The notes under the pieces are model-generated. The model did no database searches and was not told the DNA's origin. It worked only from the letters and a program-made list of their open reading frames with translations. From the NCBI RefSeq assembly GCF_003144405.1, contig NZ_PENW01000026.1, positions 148,391 through 212,390 of the forward strand: a DNA stretch of 64,000 nt, read 5' to 3'. Position numbers and translations under genes: made by a program. Shown here in pieces: positions 1-10,552 of the stretch (positions within the stretch are counted from its first letter, which is position 1; each line of letters opens with the position of its first letter). The stretch is from Proteus cibi. Lineage in GTDB: Bacteria > Pseudomonadota > Gammaproteobacteria > Enterobacterales > Enterobacteriaceae.

Positions 1-3000
1 CCCAGCAAGGTATAACGAGTTACTTTCTTGGGTTGAGAACCATTCACGACTTGTTAAATTATCAGATAGTGTCATCACACTTGCATCACGAGATTGTGTT
101 TCAAGGTTATTTTCACTTAATAATGCAATAATTAATGCTTGGTCACGAATAGTGCTACCGTAGTCACCCAATCCATAATTATATTTACGCGTTGTTGTCA
201 CACCTTCTGCAATCAAGCTTTCAGCACGGCTACTATCACCCATCAGTTTTAATGCGATACCTAACTGAACTAAAGCTAAGCCGCTTCCTGCTTGGTTACG
301 CTCAAGATAAAGACGACGCAATTCACCTAAAGGTGCTTTTTGCTGATTAGCTAATACTAACGCAGCATAAGCCCTTGCCGAGAAACGTGCAGCATCTTGA
401 TTAACCGCATATTCATAGTTAACTAAATTTTTATCTTGTAAATAACGTAATAAACGATCATTTGCTCGTTTTAATGAATCAGCAGGAACTGAATAACCTT
501 GTTGTGATGCACGGAATAAGAAGTCCGTTGCATAAGCAGTTAGCCAAAATTCTTCACGTCCCCCCTGATCCCATAAAGCGAATCCGCCTTCTGATTTTTG
601 CATCGTCAGCAGATGAGCAATACCTTTATCAATAGCTGCTTTTCTATCAGCATCAGTTTGCGTTTTAATTCCCAACTGTTTCAACTCTTTTTCTGTTGAA
701 TACAGTGAAGGATAAAGTCCACTAACTGTTTGTTCTAAGCAACCATAAGGGTAAGCAAATAGCTCTCTAACATAACGCGCCACCTGTAAAGGAGGACGGC
801 TTGTCAGCAATAATTCACCTTCAAGCGTTGAGCTATTAAAACGACTTAAAATTTCTGATGGTAAGCGCCAAGAGTCACCATCTTGCAATGTACTTGCATA
901 ATGAATGGTTTCTGCTGGGAATGCAGGGCGAACACCAATATTCCACGTATTGTGGTAAGGTTTAATCTCTTCGCCCGGTACCTTAATACCATAAATAGAC
1001 AGTGAGAATTCACCTTGACCAAAGCCATGTTTTGCTTTTACTGGAATTTGAATTTGAGTACGTTCACCTTTCGTTAGCGAAACAGTTTTGCTTTCTGCAC
1101 CATCTAATCCCACCAAACCTGAAGCGGTATAATTCAAGGTAATAGATTGCGCATCATCCGTCAGATTCGTTAAATCTAACGATAAAAGAGCATTATCACC
1201 ACCCGCCATAAAGCGAGGTAATGAAAGCTGAGTAACTAAAGGTGCAGCAATAACAACTTTACCTTCTTGGCTACCAAATTTATCCGCAGTCCAAGCTTGT
1301 GCCATTAAACGAACTTCACCATTAAACTCAGGAATAGGTAACGAAACTTCACCTTCACCTTGCGCATTTAATTTTACAGGCGCCGTTTGTTGAGCAATGA
1401 TTTGCACATCCGTTAATGGCTTTTTACCACCACGAGATAGTGCGGCAGCCTCACCACCATCACCACCAAAACGTAAGTTAGCTAAACGACCTTGCCCTTC
1501 AATTAATTGCCCATACACATCATATTGGTCGATGCTGTAACGTTTACGACCAAAGAAAGCATCGTAAGGATCAGGGGTTTTATACTCGGTGATATTCAAT
1601 ACACCAGTATCAACCGCAGAAACCAATACATTAATATTTTCAGGTAATGGTTGACCTGCAACTGGATTCGCTTTAATGCGGATTTTTAAATCTTGATTTG
1701 GGCGAATTTTTTCAGGTGCATCAAGTGAAATATCAATACGACGGTTTTTATCCTGTAATGGTAAATGCAAAATACCCACAGCACGTTTTACTGTCGCTTG
1801 TTTTGAAGTATCACCAGGTCTTACAACAACAGAAGTCAGATAGAGATCGTGTCTTGCCCACTCTTTATTAATAGGCACTTCAACATCAAGCCCTTTTTCG
1901 GGTACATCAATTTCTTGCCACCATAAAGGCCCATTACTTGATTCCAGTAACACGTAACCTTTACCTGGGTGAGGTGCAACAATGTTTAACTTAACTTTTT
2001 CGCCCGGTAAATAACCGTCTTTATCCAGTTTCAATTTAACTTGGTCTGGTCTTACCGCGCCTGTTCCCCCTGTGTTATCCATCCAAGAATAGCCCGCCCA
2101 GAATCGTAGGCTACTGACTAACTCTGTTTTAGGATCGACAACTTCAATACGATAAGAACCCCATTCAACAGGGAATGCAACTTTTGCAGTCTCCTCTTTC
2201 GCGATCTTGATTGTTTGCTCATCCATCTGCAGATCTTTTTCGTTATAGCCAGATTCCCAGCCATTCGAACTAGACCAACGCCAGTAATAATCATGGCGCT
2301 CATAGATAAACTTCACTTTAAGATCGTTAGCGGGTAATTTTTTACCGTCTTGATCGGTATAGACAATTTCAAATTCAGCCATTGAGTTTTCATCAACGCT
2401 ATAACCTGATTTATATTTGTCTGTGCGGTAGTCGTAAACTTCTTTTTTAGGGAAAACAGGGCGAATACCCGCAAGATGAGTGGCAGGCCAAACAGCTTGT
2501 TGATAACGACGAGTAACTGGACGTCCACCCGCTTCAAGTAAGCTTGCTTGTAAAATGATATTGATAGGTGATTTCAACTCAGCGTAGCGTTCACTATCCA
2601 CACTTAACTCACCTTCACCCTCAGAGTCTAAATTAAGTTCAAACTCATCCAGTAAACGACTAAAGTTTTCATCTTTTACAGCACCAAATTCATAACCGGG
2701 TAATTTACTGACCGCTTCACGAGAGGCTTTTAAGAAAACTTGCCCTTGTAAGCGATTATCTGCTGCTGGTGCGCCATAAAGATAACGCCCCTTAATATCA
2801 AAATAAGCGTCATTACCGCTTAATATAATTCCTTTCTTACCCGTAATTTCTAATGCCATACGTTCTGGCATAAAATCTTCGACCTGAAACTCATAGAAAC
2901 GAGGAGTACCATCGCCTACATCAAAACGTAGGGTACGTGTCCCCGTATTTTCATCCGCAGGAATAACTAATTTTAATTGGTAAAGCCCATTTTCAGGCTG

Positions 3001-4425
3001 CCAGACAAAACTACGAGACACTTGCCCGTCGGTTTTAAGCAAATCGACTTTAACGGGTTGCTCTTTAATAGGATTACCATCACCGTCGCGTAGCAAAGCA
3101 TTAACGATTAATGTTTCACCAGGTCGATAGAGATCGCGAGGACCGAAAGCAAAAAATTGTTTGCTATAACCTTGCGGACCACCAATATCAAATTCAGAAA
3201 GATCAAGCGCAGGCTTACGCAAGTCAATCATACTGGTTTGTCCATCACGAATAGCCATTAATAAACGCGCTTTATCACTTTTCTCAAGTGAGGCATGGCC
3301 TTGGCTATCTGTCTGCGCTTTAGAAATCAATCCACCTTTTTCATCTAATAGACGAATTTCTACTTTATCTAATGCAGAACCATTTTTAAGTGATTGGGTA
3401 AAGATATCTAACGTATCAAGATAACTGTGCATCGACAGCCCGATATCACTAAATGTAAATACCGTTGCGGGCACAGTATAAGAGTATTTACCCGCTTGTT
3501 GCATAACCGCAATATAGGCACCCTCTTTTTTCAGGGCATCTATTGATTTTAGCGGTAACAATACGTTTTCACGGGTATTTGTTTCTGTGTTTAATTCAAA
3601 GCGACCGGTATAGACCAGATCAGCTTGGGACAAAAACTCATCAGATTCCCAATAGTTAATATTGGAACGGCTTTCCCATTGTGTTAAGAATTGAGCTAAT
3701 TGATCATCTTTGACGCGGAAAAAGTTGACATCAACTTGTCCCACATTTAACGCAATAATGGGTAGACCTTCAGCCGCTTCAAGTGGCAGTAACGATCCTT
3801 TACTGGTAAAGCCAACAGATGGGAAAATTTCTTCTGTCGTTAATTTCTGGCTAAAAGGTGTCGTTAATGTACGTTCATTAATACCTTTTATTTTTTCATC
3901 AATGGTTAAATTTAATTCTGTTGATGGTGGTAAATGGCGGAAACGTAGTTCCATTAAATTATCAGATAACTCCCACGCACCTTCTAATTTCCCTTTTTTG
4001 GTATCCACAAGGTGCATAACATCATCAAATTTTTGGTCAGGATCAAGCGGTACAGAGAAAGTCACAACCATTGTGCTCGCACCATCACGCTGTAATTCTG
4101 ATGCATCTAATACGGTAACTTCTTTTCCAGCAAAACGCATAGCTAACTCATCACGAACTTCTTTGCTTTTTAATGCAGTTTCGTTATTTGTTTTTGTTGT
4201 AACTGCGTTTTTGTCGCTTGTTTGAGTTGCTGTACCTGATGTGCTCTGAGCACTATCTTTTTGCTCAGTCACTTGTGTATTTTGCGTCTTATCAGCAGAT
4301 GATGTATTTTCATCCGCTTTATCATCACAGCCCGTAAGAGCCAATGCTGATGCCAATACAACAGCAAGAGCGCTCCAACGATAGCCTCTCTTTTCTGTAT
4401 ATTGTCTAAATTGGTTTTGGTTCAT
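1..4425 (-). CDS. yfhM: Bacterial alpha-2-macroglobulin lipoprotein (YfhM type), C-terminus cut by window edge
   Basis: Large protease-trapping protein of the periplasm; the family forms a covalent bond with attacking proteases through a reactive thioester. About 1475 codons are present, so roughly 170 C-terminal residues lie left of the window. The start at 4425 is preceded by AAGGA at a good distance; an in-frame ATG at 4431 sits on top of that site and is less likely. Residues 1-33 are a lipoprotein signal ending in LALTGC with the lipidated Cys at 33; the following Asp is the usual inner-membrane retention signal. The thioester motif CLEQ is intact at Cys1229, within YGCLEQT, so this is the trapping-competent form. 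Many beta-sandwich (MG) domains precede it. A Ser/Thr/Asp-rich linker follows the lipid Cys. Partial only because of the window edge. Confidence 0.9.
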   Translation of the reverse strand, partial: MNQNQFRQYTEKRGYRWSALAVVLASALALTGCDDKADENTSSADKTQNTQVTEQKDSAQSTSGTATQTSDKNAVTTKTNNETALKSKEVRDELAMRFAGKEVTVLDASELQRDGASTMVVTFSVPLDPDQKFDDVMHLVDTKKGKLEGAWELSDNLMELRFRHLPPSTELNLTIDEKIKGINERTLTTPFSQKLTTEEIFPSVGFTSKGSLLPLEAAEGLPIIALNVGQVDVNFFRVKDDQLAQFLTQWESRSNINYWESDEFLSQADLVYTGRFELNTETNTRENVLLPLKSIDALKKEGAYIAVMQQAGKYSYTVPATVFTFSDIGLSMHSYLDTLDIFTQSLKNGSALDKVEIRLLDEKGGLISKAQTDSQGHASLEKSDKARLLMAIRDGQTSMIDLRKPALDLSEFDIGGPQGYSKQFFAFGPRDLYRPGETLIVNALLRDGDGNPIKEQPVKVDLLKTDGQVSRSFVWQPENGLYQLKLVIPADENTGTRTLRFDVGDGTPRFYEFQVEDFMPERMALEITGKKGIILSGNDAYFDIKGRYLYGAPAADNRLQGQVFLKASREAVSKLPGYEFGAVKDENFSRLLDEFELNLDSEGEGELSVDSERYAELKSPINIILQASLLEAGGRPVTRRYQQAVWPATHLAGIRPVFPKKEVYDYRTDKYKSGYSVDENSMAEFEIVYTDQDGKKLPANDLKVKFIYERHDYYWRWSSSNGWESGYNEKDLQMDEQTIKIAKEETAKVAFPVEWGSYRIEVVDPKTELVSSLRFWAGYSWMDNTGGTGAVRPDQVKLKLDKDGYLPGEKVKLNIVAPHPGKGYVLLESSNGPLWWQEIDVPEKGLDVEVPINKEWARHDLYLTSVVVRPGDTSKQATVKRAVGILHLPLQDKNRRIDISLDAPEKIRPNQDLKIRIKANPVAGQPLPENINVLVSAVDTGVLNITEYKTPDPYDAFFGRKRYSIDQYDVYGQLIEGQGRLANLRFGGDGGEAAALSRGGKKPLTDVQIIAQQTAPVKLNAQGEGEVSLPIPEFNGEVRLMAQAWTADKFGSQEGKVVIAAPLVTQLSLPRFMAGGDNALLSLDLTNLTDDAQSITLNYTASGLVGLDGAESKTVSLTKGERTQIQIPVKAKHGFGQGEFSLSIYGIKVPGEEIKPYHNTWNIGVRPAFPAETIHYASTLQDGDSWRLPSEILSRFNSSTLEGELLLTSRPPLQVARYVRELFAYPYGCLEQTVSGLYPSLYSTEKELKQLGIKTQTDADRKAAIDKGIAHLLTMQKSEGGFALWDQGGREEFWLTAYATDFLFRASQQGYSVPADSLKRANDRLLRYLQDKNLVNYEYAVNQDAARFSARAYAALVLANQQKAPLGELRRLYLERNQAGSGLALVQLGIALKLMGDSSRAESLIAEGVTTTRKYNYGLGDYGSTIRDQALIIALLSENNLETQSRDASVMTLSDNLTSREWFSTQESNSLYLAG

Positions 4426-4670
4426 ATCCATTTCCTTTAATTCAACCCCTGAATAATGCGATGTTTTATGCAGGCAGAGATAATATATGTATTTCTTCAT
4501 TCCAATAAGATAAAAAATAACTCGATAAGTTACTTTTTACCGTATAAGGCGAAATAATTTACAACACAATGTCATTTTATTTTCACTTTAAAAATAAAAC
4601 CCATCTAAAACAGAATGTTATATAAAAATGCAAACAATTTGATAATTTAATCATTTTTCTATTATAAGAT

Positions 4671-4700
4671 AAAAAAAAGCGATATCTGATGAGATATCGC
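4671..4700 (-). terminator. Rho-independent terminator after sseB
   Basis: On the minus strand a perfect 9-bp stem (GCGATATCT with AGATATCGC, loop CATC) is followed by eight T. It lies just after the sseB stop. The rest of the gap up to the start at 4425 is AT-rich and I see no gene in it; it should carry the promoter of the alpha-2-macroglobulin gene. Confidence 0.8.
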
Positions 4701-4719
4701 CTAAATTTAGAGGGCTGTA

Positions 4720-5145
4720 TTAACTCTTCAAATTAACTATCGGGATCCCTTTTCTTAAAAATCCCCCTAGCTTGCGTTGATAAAAAGGTGATACATGGTG
4801 GATCATAAAATGACTTACGCCTTTTTCATCTTTATTCACAAAGCAAAAATCTAGAGATTGTCCTTCTTCTAAATATTCAAAAGCCGATTCAGCCGCTTGT
4901 GGGAGTATCTGCGTAATCACATCTTCTTCACCCGTTATTTCTAAACCAATAAGATAAAATGACTCTTCATTATCTTGCTCCTGAGCATTAACAATAAAAG
5001 CACGGCGGATCGGTTTATGTTCACCAAAAAACTCGCCAAGTGCAGTTGTTAATTTTTCAGGTTGTGGCTCTAGAATACTTAATTTTAAAGAAGAACCTTC
5101 AACAGAAACAATTTCTTGTGTCTCAAATTGTTCAGATACACCCAT
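4720..5145 (-). CDS. sseB: SseB-like protein, C-terminal domain only
   Basis: Homologue of the enhanced serine sensitivity protein, whose biochemical role is not established. At 141 aa it matches only the second half of the E. coli protein (about 258 aa): the parts resembling PIRRAFIV, GVSHFMIHHVSPFY and GGFLRKG are clear, while the N-terminal SseB domain is absent. I place the start at the ATG at 5145 because GGAG (5152-5155) lies seven bases upstream; a longer reading would need the TTG at 5157, which overlaps that ribosome binding site. pepB ends only 27 bases upstream of this start, so there is no room for the missing domain. Probably co-transcribed with pepB. Confidence 0.8.
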   Translation of the reverse strand: MGVSEQFETQEIVSVEGSSLKLSILEPQPEKLTTALGEFFGEHKPIRRAFIVNAQEQDNEESFYLIGLEITGEEDVITQILPQAAESAFEYLEEGQSLDFCFVNKDEKGVSHFMIHHVSPFYQRKLGGFLRKGIPIVNLKS

Positions 5146-5172
5146 TACAAACTCCAAATCAAATAACGTTTA

Positions 5173-6468
5173 TTATTTTGCTTTTGCTAATAACAGATTT
5201 GCGATAGAACGTACACCGTAACCCGTAGCACCTGCAGCCCACTGTTCTACAGAAGATTTTCTGTACGTTGCTGAACAGTCGATATGTACCCAACCTTTTT
5301 TGTAGTCAGTGACAAAGTGGGATAAGAATGCAGCCGCAGTACTTGCACCCGCAGTATGGGAAGGTGCTGCGATATTATTTAAATCAGCGAAGCTAGAAGG
5401 TAATTGACTACGATGGAAATCCGCTAATGGTAGACGCCAGAACAATTCATTTTCTTGTTCAGCGCTAGTCAGTAGCTCTGCTGCTAATTTATCATCAAAA
5501 CTCAATACAGAGTGGTAGTCATTACCTACTGCAACTTTAGCCGCACCGGTTAATGTTGCCGCATCGATAATCAGTTCTGGTGCAATATTACTTGCATCAA
5601 TTAAACCATCAGCTAAAACTAAACGACCTTCAGCATCTGTATTCATGATTTCAACTGATTTACCATTACGATAGCGAATAATATCACCTAATTTAAAGGC
5701 ATTGCCGCTGACCATATTATCTGCGATACAGAGCAGTAGTTTTACGCGTTTATTTAAACCGCGAGTAATTGCTAATGCTAAAGCACCTGCTAACGTTGCT
5801 GCCCCCCCCATATCGGCTTTCATTGAATTCATGGATGATGAAGGTTTGATGCTATAACCACCTGAGTCAAAAGTAATACCTTTGCCGACTAAACAAGCAA
5901 ACACAGGGGCATTGCTATCTTTTGTTGGGTTGAAATCTAACGCTAAATAGACAGGATCACGAGAAGATCCACGTCCTACTGTATAAATACCAGCATAGTT
6001 TTGATCGCGCAGATCGGCACCTTTGGTGATTTTATAGCTAATATCTTCTTTATCAAGACCGCAGAAAAGATCAACTGTACGTTGTGCCAGTTGCTCTGGC
6101 CCTAATTCTTCAGCTGGCGTATTGATGGTATCTCTAACCCAATCAACGATGCGAATACGTGATTCTAATTCGTGTTTATCTGCATCCTTTAATTGTGGCC
6201 ATTCGATTGAACGAGCGCCTTTAGGTGCTCTAAAACCTAACCAGAAAGCCCAACTACGTTCTAAATCCCAGCCGTCGCCAACAAGTGCAACATTACGAAT
6301 GCCTTGACCATCAACTTTACGTCCACCACGCTGAATAGCGCCTAAACGGTTTTCTTCCGTTAAGTGGATTGTCATGCCGGTGTCGCTAGTGCTAATTAGT
6401 GCTTTTTCACCCCAACATGCGGCAGCAGGTTCATTTGACAGCATGATAGGCATAATTTGTTTATTCAT
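5173..6468 (-). CDS. pepB: Peptidase B (M17 leucyl aminopeptidase family)
   Basis: Cytosolic, manganese-type aminopeptidase that removes N-terminal residues in peptide turnover. The 431-aa length fits E. coli PepB (427 aa). The metal- and substrate-binding core is intact: [11 protein letters not shown] at about 194-204 carries the catalytic Lys and Asp ligands, MKADMGGAA follows near 216, and the family signature NTDAEGR is at 276-282. The N-terminal 160 residues form the non-catalytic domain. It lies downstream of iscX as in E. coli, but a 280-base gap with a terminator separates it from the isc operon, so it probably has its own promoter between 6469 and 6700. Confidence 0.95.
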   Translation of the reverse strand: MNKQIMPIMLSNEPAAACWGEKALISTSDTGMTIHLTEENRLGAIQRGGRKVDGQGIRNVALVGDGWDLERSWAFWLGFRAPKGARSIEWPQLKDADKHELESRIRIVDWVRDTINTPAEELGPEQLAQRTVDLFCGLDKEDISYKITKGADLRDQNYAGIYTVGRGSSRDPVYLALDFNPTKDSNAPVFACLVGKGITFDSGGYSIKPSSSMNSMKADMGGAATLAGALALAITRGLNKRVKLLLCIADNMVSGNAFKLGDIIRYRNGKSVEIMNTDAEGRLVLADGLIDASNIAPELIIDAATLTGAAKVAVGNDYHSVLSFDDKLAAELLTSAEQENELFWRLPLADFHRSQLPSSFADLNNIAAPSHTAGASTAAAFLSHFVTDYKKGWVHIDCSATYRKSSVEQWAAGATGYGVRSIANLLLAKAK

Positions 6469-6702
6469 TTATTGTCTCACTTATTATTACTGGTGGCAGT
6501 TAACCTATTCAGACTACCAGATATTTACCGTTTAGCGTGATCAATTTACTGCAAAAACCCAGAGGTCACCATTATCATCCAGTGATCTTCCGTATTTACA
6601 TGATATTCCTCGAAGAAGATCGCACAATGAAGTCTCCAGATTTCCCTATTTATGGTTATTTTTAGCTCACTGATAAAGTAAAATATGAAAGGTCATAATG
6701 CA

Positions 6703-6729
6703 AAAAGACCAGCAATAAGCCAGTCTTTT
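6703..6729 (-). terminator. Terminator of the isc operon
   Basis: On the minus strand an 11-bp stem with two G-U pairs, loop TTATT, is followed by five T, about 20 bases after the iscX stop. It should separate the isc operon from pepB. The remaining sequence from 6469 to 6702 shows no gene. Confidence 0.7.
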
Positions 6730-6748
6730 AAATTTATGGTGTTATCAA

Positions 6749-6943
6749 TTATTCAAATTCATCAAGCCAAACAAGTAAAATAGCCTCAAGAATTTTTTCA
6801 TTTGATTTCTGTGGATCATCATCAAAATCGTCTAAATCACAAATCCACTGATGCATATCAGTAAAGCGTACCGTTTTAGGATCAGTGTCAGGGTAAAGAT
6901 CAAATAATGCTTCCCCTATTTCACGTGTATCACTCCATTTCAT
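6749..6943 (-). CDS. iscX: Fe-S cluster assembly protein IscX
   Basis: Small acidic protein that binds IscS and modulates sulfur transfer, sometimes described as an iron donor or regulator. The 64-aa sequence closely follows E. coli IscX (66 aa), including [12 protein letters not shown] and the C-terminal [12 protein letters not shown]. It is the last gene of the isc operon, 15 bases after fdx and followed by a terminator, which is its standard position. Confidence 0.95.
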   Translation of the reverse strand: MKWSDTREIGEALFDLYPDTDPKTVRFTDMHQWICDLDDFDDDPQKSNEKILEAILLVWLDEFE

Positions 6944-6958
6944 ACTCGGCTCCTAAAA

Positions 6959-7294
6959 TTAATGCTCTCTTGCGTGATTAATCGAATATTTAGGGATCTC
7001 AACAACTAAATCTTCGTCAGTCACTTTTGCTTGGCAACTTAAGCGACTTTCTGGCTCTAAACCCCATGCTTTATCTAACATATCGTCTTCAAGCTCAGAG
7101 CTCTCTTCTAGTGAATCAAAACCTTCACGCACTACGCAGTGACAAGTTGTACATGCACAAGACATTTCGCAAGCATGTTCAATCTCGATACCGTTGCGTA
7201 ATGCAACATCTAGAATAGACTCACCTTCTGTTGCGTCAACAACAGCACCTTCAGGGCACAGTGTGCTATGGGGTAAAAATACAATTTTAGGCAT
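6959..7294 (-). CDS. fdx: ISC-type [2Fe-2S] ferredoxin
   Basis: Electron carrier for Fe-S cluster assembly on IscU. The 111-aa protein has the adrenodoxin-type ligand set Cys42, Cys48, Cys51 and Cys87, within [12 protein letters not shown] and RLSCQAK, in the same spacing as E. coli Fdx, together with the extra conserved Cys46. It starts two bases after the hscA stop, so translation is coupled. Confidence 0.96.
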   Translation of the reverse strand: MPKIVFLPHSTLCPEGAVVDATEGESILDVALRNGIEIEHACEMSCACTTCHCVVREGFDSLEESSELEDDMLDKAWGLEPESRLSCQAKVTDEDLVVEIPKYSINHAREH

Positions 7295-7296
7295 AG

Positions 7297-9147
7297 TTAT
7301 ATCTCATCCACAGAATGACCTGCCAACGCTTGTCGAATAGATGAATCCATACGACGCGCTGCAAAATCCTGAGTTTGCTTATCCAGTAGTTTAATCGCGT
7401 TTTCAATAGCAACAGGATCTGTTCCTTCAACGCTCTCTATTAAGGTATCTACAACTTTGTCGATAGCCATTTTCTCATCTTCATTTAACAGATGAGCATC
7501 TTCTTCTAATGCTGCAGTTAAACTTTCTAACACGCGAGCTGCTTCGACTTTTTGCTCGGCTAGACGACGAGCTTGTAAATCTTCTTGGGCATTTTCCATC
7601 GAAGATTGGATCATCTTAGCGATTTCAGTATCACTAAGACCATACGAAGGTTTGACCTGTACAGAAGCTTCAACACCCGTTGACTTTTCCATCGCACTCA
7701 CACTGAGTAATCCATCAGCATCCACTTGGAATGTGACACGAATATGTGCTCCCCCCGCAGCCATTGGTGGAATTCCACGCAGTGTAAAACGAGCAAGAGA
7801 ACGACAATCGCTCACCATTTCACGTTCACCTTGAACAACGTGAACACTCATTGCCGTTTGACCATCTTTGAATGTCGTAAACTCTTGTGCTCTGGCTACA
7901 GGAATTGTGGTATTACGAGGGATCACTTTTTCAACTAATCCCCCCATTGTTTCAAGACCAAGAGAAAGGGGAATAACATCTAGCAATAGCATTTCGCTAT
8001 CCGGTTTATTACCCACCAAAATGTCAGCCTGGATTGAAGCACCAATGGCAACCACTTTATCTGGATCAATAGAGGTTAAAGGTTCACGTTTAAAATAATC
8101 ACCCACCATTTGACGAACTAAGGGGACGCGTGTTGAACCGCCAACCATAACCACTTCTAGTACTTCATCTATGTCAACATCCGCATCTTTTAATGCACGA
8201 CGAACAGATAATAGTGTACGCTTCACTAATGATTGAATTAATGATTCAAACTCAGCACGCGTGATCTCACCTTTCCATCCATTAATGTTGATATCCGCAA
8301 CATCGCTATCACTCAATGCAATTTTGGTTTCTGATGCAATATCCAGTAATTGACGTTGTAATACAGCATCTTTTTGATGTCCAAAACCAGCTCGTTCTCT
8401 TATCCAGTCTGCCAGCATCATATCGAAATCATCGCCACCTAACGCAGTATCACCGCCAGTCGCTAAAACTTCAAAAACGCCTTTAGTTAAACGAAGCACA
8501 GAGATATCAAAAGTACCACCACCTAAATCATAAACAACGATGGTGCCTTCTTTTCCTGAATCCAGACCATAAGCAATAGCTGCCGCTGTCGGTTCGTTTA
8601 ATAAACGTAAAACATGTAAACCAGCACGACGAGCCGCTTCTTTTGTGCCTTGACGTTGAGCATCATCAAAATAAGCCGGAACAGTAACAACAACACCATC
8701 AAGTTCTCCACCTAATGATTGAGTTGCACGTTCAGCTAATGTTTTTAAGATGTCAGAAGAGACTTGAATAGGATCAACAATCCCAGCGGCTGTTTTGATC
8801 AGCGGTAAGCCATTATCATTTTCATGAAAATGATAAGGAAGGTTTGGATAACGGCTTGTCACATCACTCAGTGAGCGACCCACCATTCTTTTAATTGAAC
8901 TTATCGTGTTAGCAGGATCTTTTTCTGCTTCTTTTTTAGCATTCCAACCAACGTTGATATTATCAACTTGATACTGCACGACAGATGGCAATAAATAGCG
9001 ACCTTCGCTGTCAGAAAGCGCTTCGGCTTGCCCACTACGCACAGTGGCAACTAATGAGTGTGTCGTACCTAAATCAATTCCCGCTGCAAGCCGGCGCTGG
9101 TGCGGTGCAGGCGTTTGACCTGGTTCACTAATTTGTAATAATGACAT
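7297..9147 (-). CDS. hscA: Fe-S assembly chaperone HscA (Hsp70 family)
   Basis: Specialised Hsp70 that, with HscB, releases the Fe-S cluster from IscU to acceptor proteins. The 616-aa length is normal. The ATPase domain shows [13 protein letters not shown] near residue 22, [11 protein letters not shown] near 150 and [12 protein letters not shown] near 205; the substrate-binding domain follows from about 390. It lies 11 bases after hscB and two before fdx inside the isc operon. Confidence 0.97.
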   Translation of the reverse strand: MSLLQISEPGQTPAPHQRRLAAGIDLGTTHSLVATVRSGQAEALSDSEGRYLLPSVVQYQVDNINVGWNAKKEAEKDPANTISSIKRMVGRSLSDVTSRYPNLPYHFHENDNGLPLIKTAAGIVDPIQVSSDILKTLAERATQSLGGELDGVVVTVPAYFDDAQRQGTKEAARRAGLHVLRLLNEPTAAAIAYGLDSGKEGTIVVYDLGGGTFDISVLRLTKGVFEVLATGGDTALGGDDFDMMLADWIRERAGFGHQKDAVLQRQLLDIASETKIALSDSDVADININGWKGEITRAEFESLIQSLVKRTLLSVRRALKDADVDIDEVLEVVMVGGSTRVPLVRQMVGDYFKREPLTSIDPDKVVAIGASIQADILVGNKPDSEMLLLDVIPLSLGLETMGGLVEKVIPRNTTIPVARAQEFTTFKDGQTAMSVHVVQGEREMVSDCRSLARFTLRGIPPMAAGGAHIRVTFQVDADGLLSVSAMEKSTGVEASVQVKPSYGLSDTEIAKMIQSSMENAQEDLQARRLAEQKVEAARVLESLTAALEEDAHLLNEDEKMAIDKVVDTLIESVEGTDPVAIENAIKLLDKQTQDFAARRMDSSIRQALAGHSVDEI

Positions 9148-9158
9148 AACTATTTCCC

Positions 9159-9680
9159 TTAAAAACCATCAAACAAGCGTTCTTCAAGTTGCTCTACTTG
9201 CTCTTTTAATTTTGCAAGAAAACGCAATTTTCTCACATTATCTGCAGCAATATCCCAAGTTTGATTATCTAGCGTTTTGACCATTTCATCATGACGTACT
9301 GTGTACATTTTTTCTAAGCGCACAGAAAAATCAGCTAACAAACTTTCGGCTTCGGTACTGTGTTCGATGTTATCCAGCTCTTCACGTAGTGTGAGTTGCT
9401 CCATTAAAAAAGCAGTATCGTGCATCGTTTGTTGCTCATTAGCAATATCGATACCGTGCAATGAGAGCATGTATTCAGCTCTTGAGAGTGGATTTTTTAA
9501 GGTCTGATAAGCCTGATTGATGGTTGAAGCAAGCGAGATTGCTTGAGCCTGTTCTTTTTCAGACTGACCTGCAAAACGATCTGGGTGATATTGACGCTGC
9601 ATATCTTGATAACGTGTAGTAAGTTGCTGTTTATCAATATCAAAACGATTAGGCATGCCTAATAGTGTGAAATAGTCCAT
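9159..9680 (-). CDS. hscB: J-domain co-chaperone HscB
   Basis: Brings IscU to HscA and stimulates its ATPase. The 173-aa protein has an N-terminal J domain with the essential HPD at about 37-39 ([10 protein letters not shown]), and a C-terminal helical IscU-binding domain with LREELDNIE. Standard position between iscA and hscA. Confidence 0.96.
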   Translation of the reverse strand: MDYFTLLGMPNRFDIDKQQLTTRYQDMQRQYHPDRFAGQSEKEQAQAISLASTINQAYQTLKNPLSRAEYMLSLHGIDIANEQQTMHDTAFLMEQLTLREELDNIEHSTEAESLLADFSVRLEKMYTVRHDEMVKTLDNQTWDIAADNVRKLRFLAKLKEQVEQLEERLFDGF

Positions 9681-9728
9681 ACATCTACTCTTGGATTAAT
9701 TAACGTTAATACTGTGTTTTAACACAAA

Positions 9729-10052
9729 TTACACAGTGAAGCTTTCACCACAACCACATTCATTCGATACATTTGGGTTGTTAAATTTAAAGCCTTCGTT
9801 TAATCCTTCTTTGACGAAATCAAGCTCTGTTCCATCTAAATAGACCATGCTTTTACCATCAACGATAACTTTCACACCTTTGTCTTCAAAAACAGTATCT
9901 TCGTCATTGATGACATCAGCAAACTCAAGAACATAAGCCATTCCAGAACAACCGGATGTTCTCACGCCTAAACGTAAACCTTCACCTTTTCCACGGTTAG
10001 ATAGGAAAGAGCGAACACGATTAGCAGCGGATTCTGTAAGGGAAATTGACAT
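9729..10052 (-). CDS. iscA: A-type Fe-S carrier IscA
   Basis: Carries or delivers iron or Fe-S clusters to targets. I start it at 10052 (MSISLT), giving 107 aa like E. coli IscA, because GAGG lies six bases upstream; an in-frame ATG at 10064 lacks such a site. The three cluster ligands are in place: Cys35 (RTSGCSGM), Cys99 and Cys101 (ECGCGESF). An 89-base gap with a strong stem-loop separates it from iscU. Confidence 0.96.
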   Translation of the reverse strand: MSISLTESAANRVRSFLSNRGKGEGLRLGVRTSGCSGMAYVLEFADVINDEDTVFEDKGVKVIVDGKSMVYLDGTELDFVKEGLNEGFKFNNPNVSNECGCGESFTV

Positions 10053-10079
10053 GGCACACCTCACTCATAAAGAACGAAA

Positions 10080-10110
10080 GCGGATACTGAAAAAAAGTTT
10101 CAGCATCCGC
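10080..10110 (-). other. Stem-loop between iscU and iscA
   Basis: A 13-bp stem with one G-U pair (GCGGATGCTGAAA on the minus strand with its partner) and a T-rich loop. The T run lies in the loop rather than after the stem, so it does not look like a terminator. An mRNA-stability or processing element inside the operon is the likeliest role; this is inference. Confidence 0.6.
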
Positions 10111-10141
10111 CAATATTTTATTTTTTTATTATAAAAGACAA

Positions 10142-10528
10142 TTACTTGCCTTGGCGTTTGCTTTTATAGTCTGCAATCGCTGCTTTTATTGCATCTTCTG
10201 CAAGAATTGAACAGTGAATTTTCACTGGCGGTAATTCTAATTCTTCTGCAATTGCTGTGTTCTTAATAGATTCGGCTTCATCTAATGTTTTGCCTTTCAT
10301 CCATTCTGTTACCAGTGAACTTGATGCAATTGCTGAACCACAACCATAAGTTTTAAAACGCGCATCTTCAATTACGCCATTATCGTCAACTTTGATTTGC
10401 AGTTTCATGACGTCACCACAAGCAGGTGCGCCAACCATACCACTCCCTACTGTAGGGTCATTATTATCAAATGATCCCACATTACGAGGGTTTTCATAAT
10501 GATCAATTACTTTATCGCTATAAGCCAT
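10142..10528 (-). CDS. iscU: Fe-S cluster scaffold IscU
   Basis: Scaffold on which IscS-derived sulfur and iron are assembled into clusters. The 128-aa protein has the three ligand cysteines Cys37, Cys63 and Cys106, and the HscA recognition motif LPPVK at 99-103, all at the same numbers as in E. coli. It follows iscS after 24 bases. Confidence 0.97.
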   Translation of the reverse strand: MAYSDKVIDHYENPRNVGSFDNNDPTVGSGMVGAPACGDVMKLQIKVDDNGVIEDARFKTYGCGSAIASSSLVTEWMKGKTLDEAESIKNTAIAEELELPPVKIHCSILAEDAIKAAIADYKSKRQGK

Positions 10529-10552
10529 GATTTAACTCCTGAAAACGTCTGA

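Noticed and set aside
3710..4225. 171-codon plus-strand ORF
   Set aside because: It lies entirely antisense to the alpha-2-macroglobulin gene, whose reading frame is continuous and clearly coding; no family resemblance.
5146..5157. Longer sseB starting at TTG 5157
   Set aside because: That codon overlaps the GGAG ribosome binding site of the ATG at 5145.
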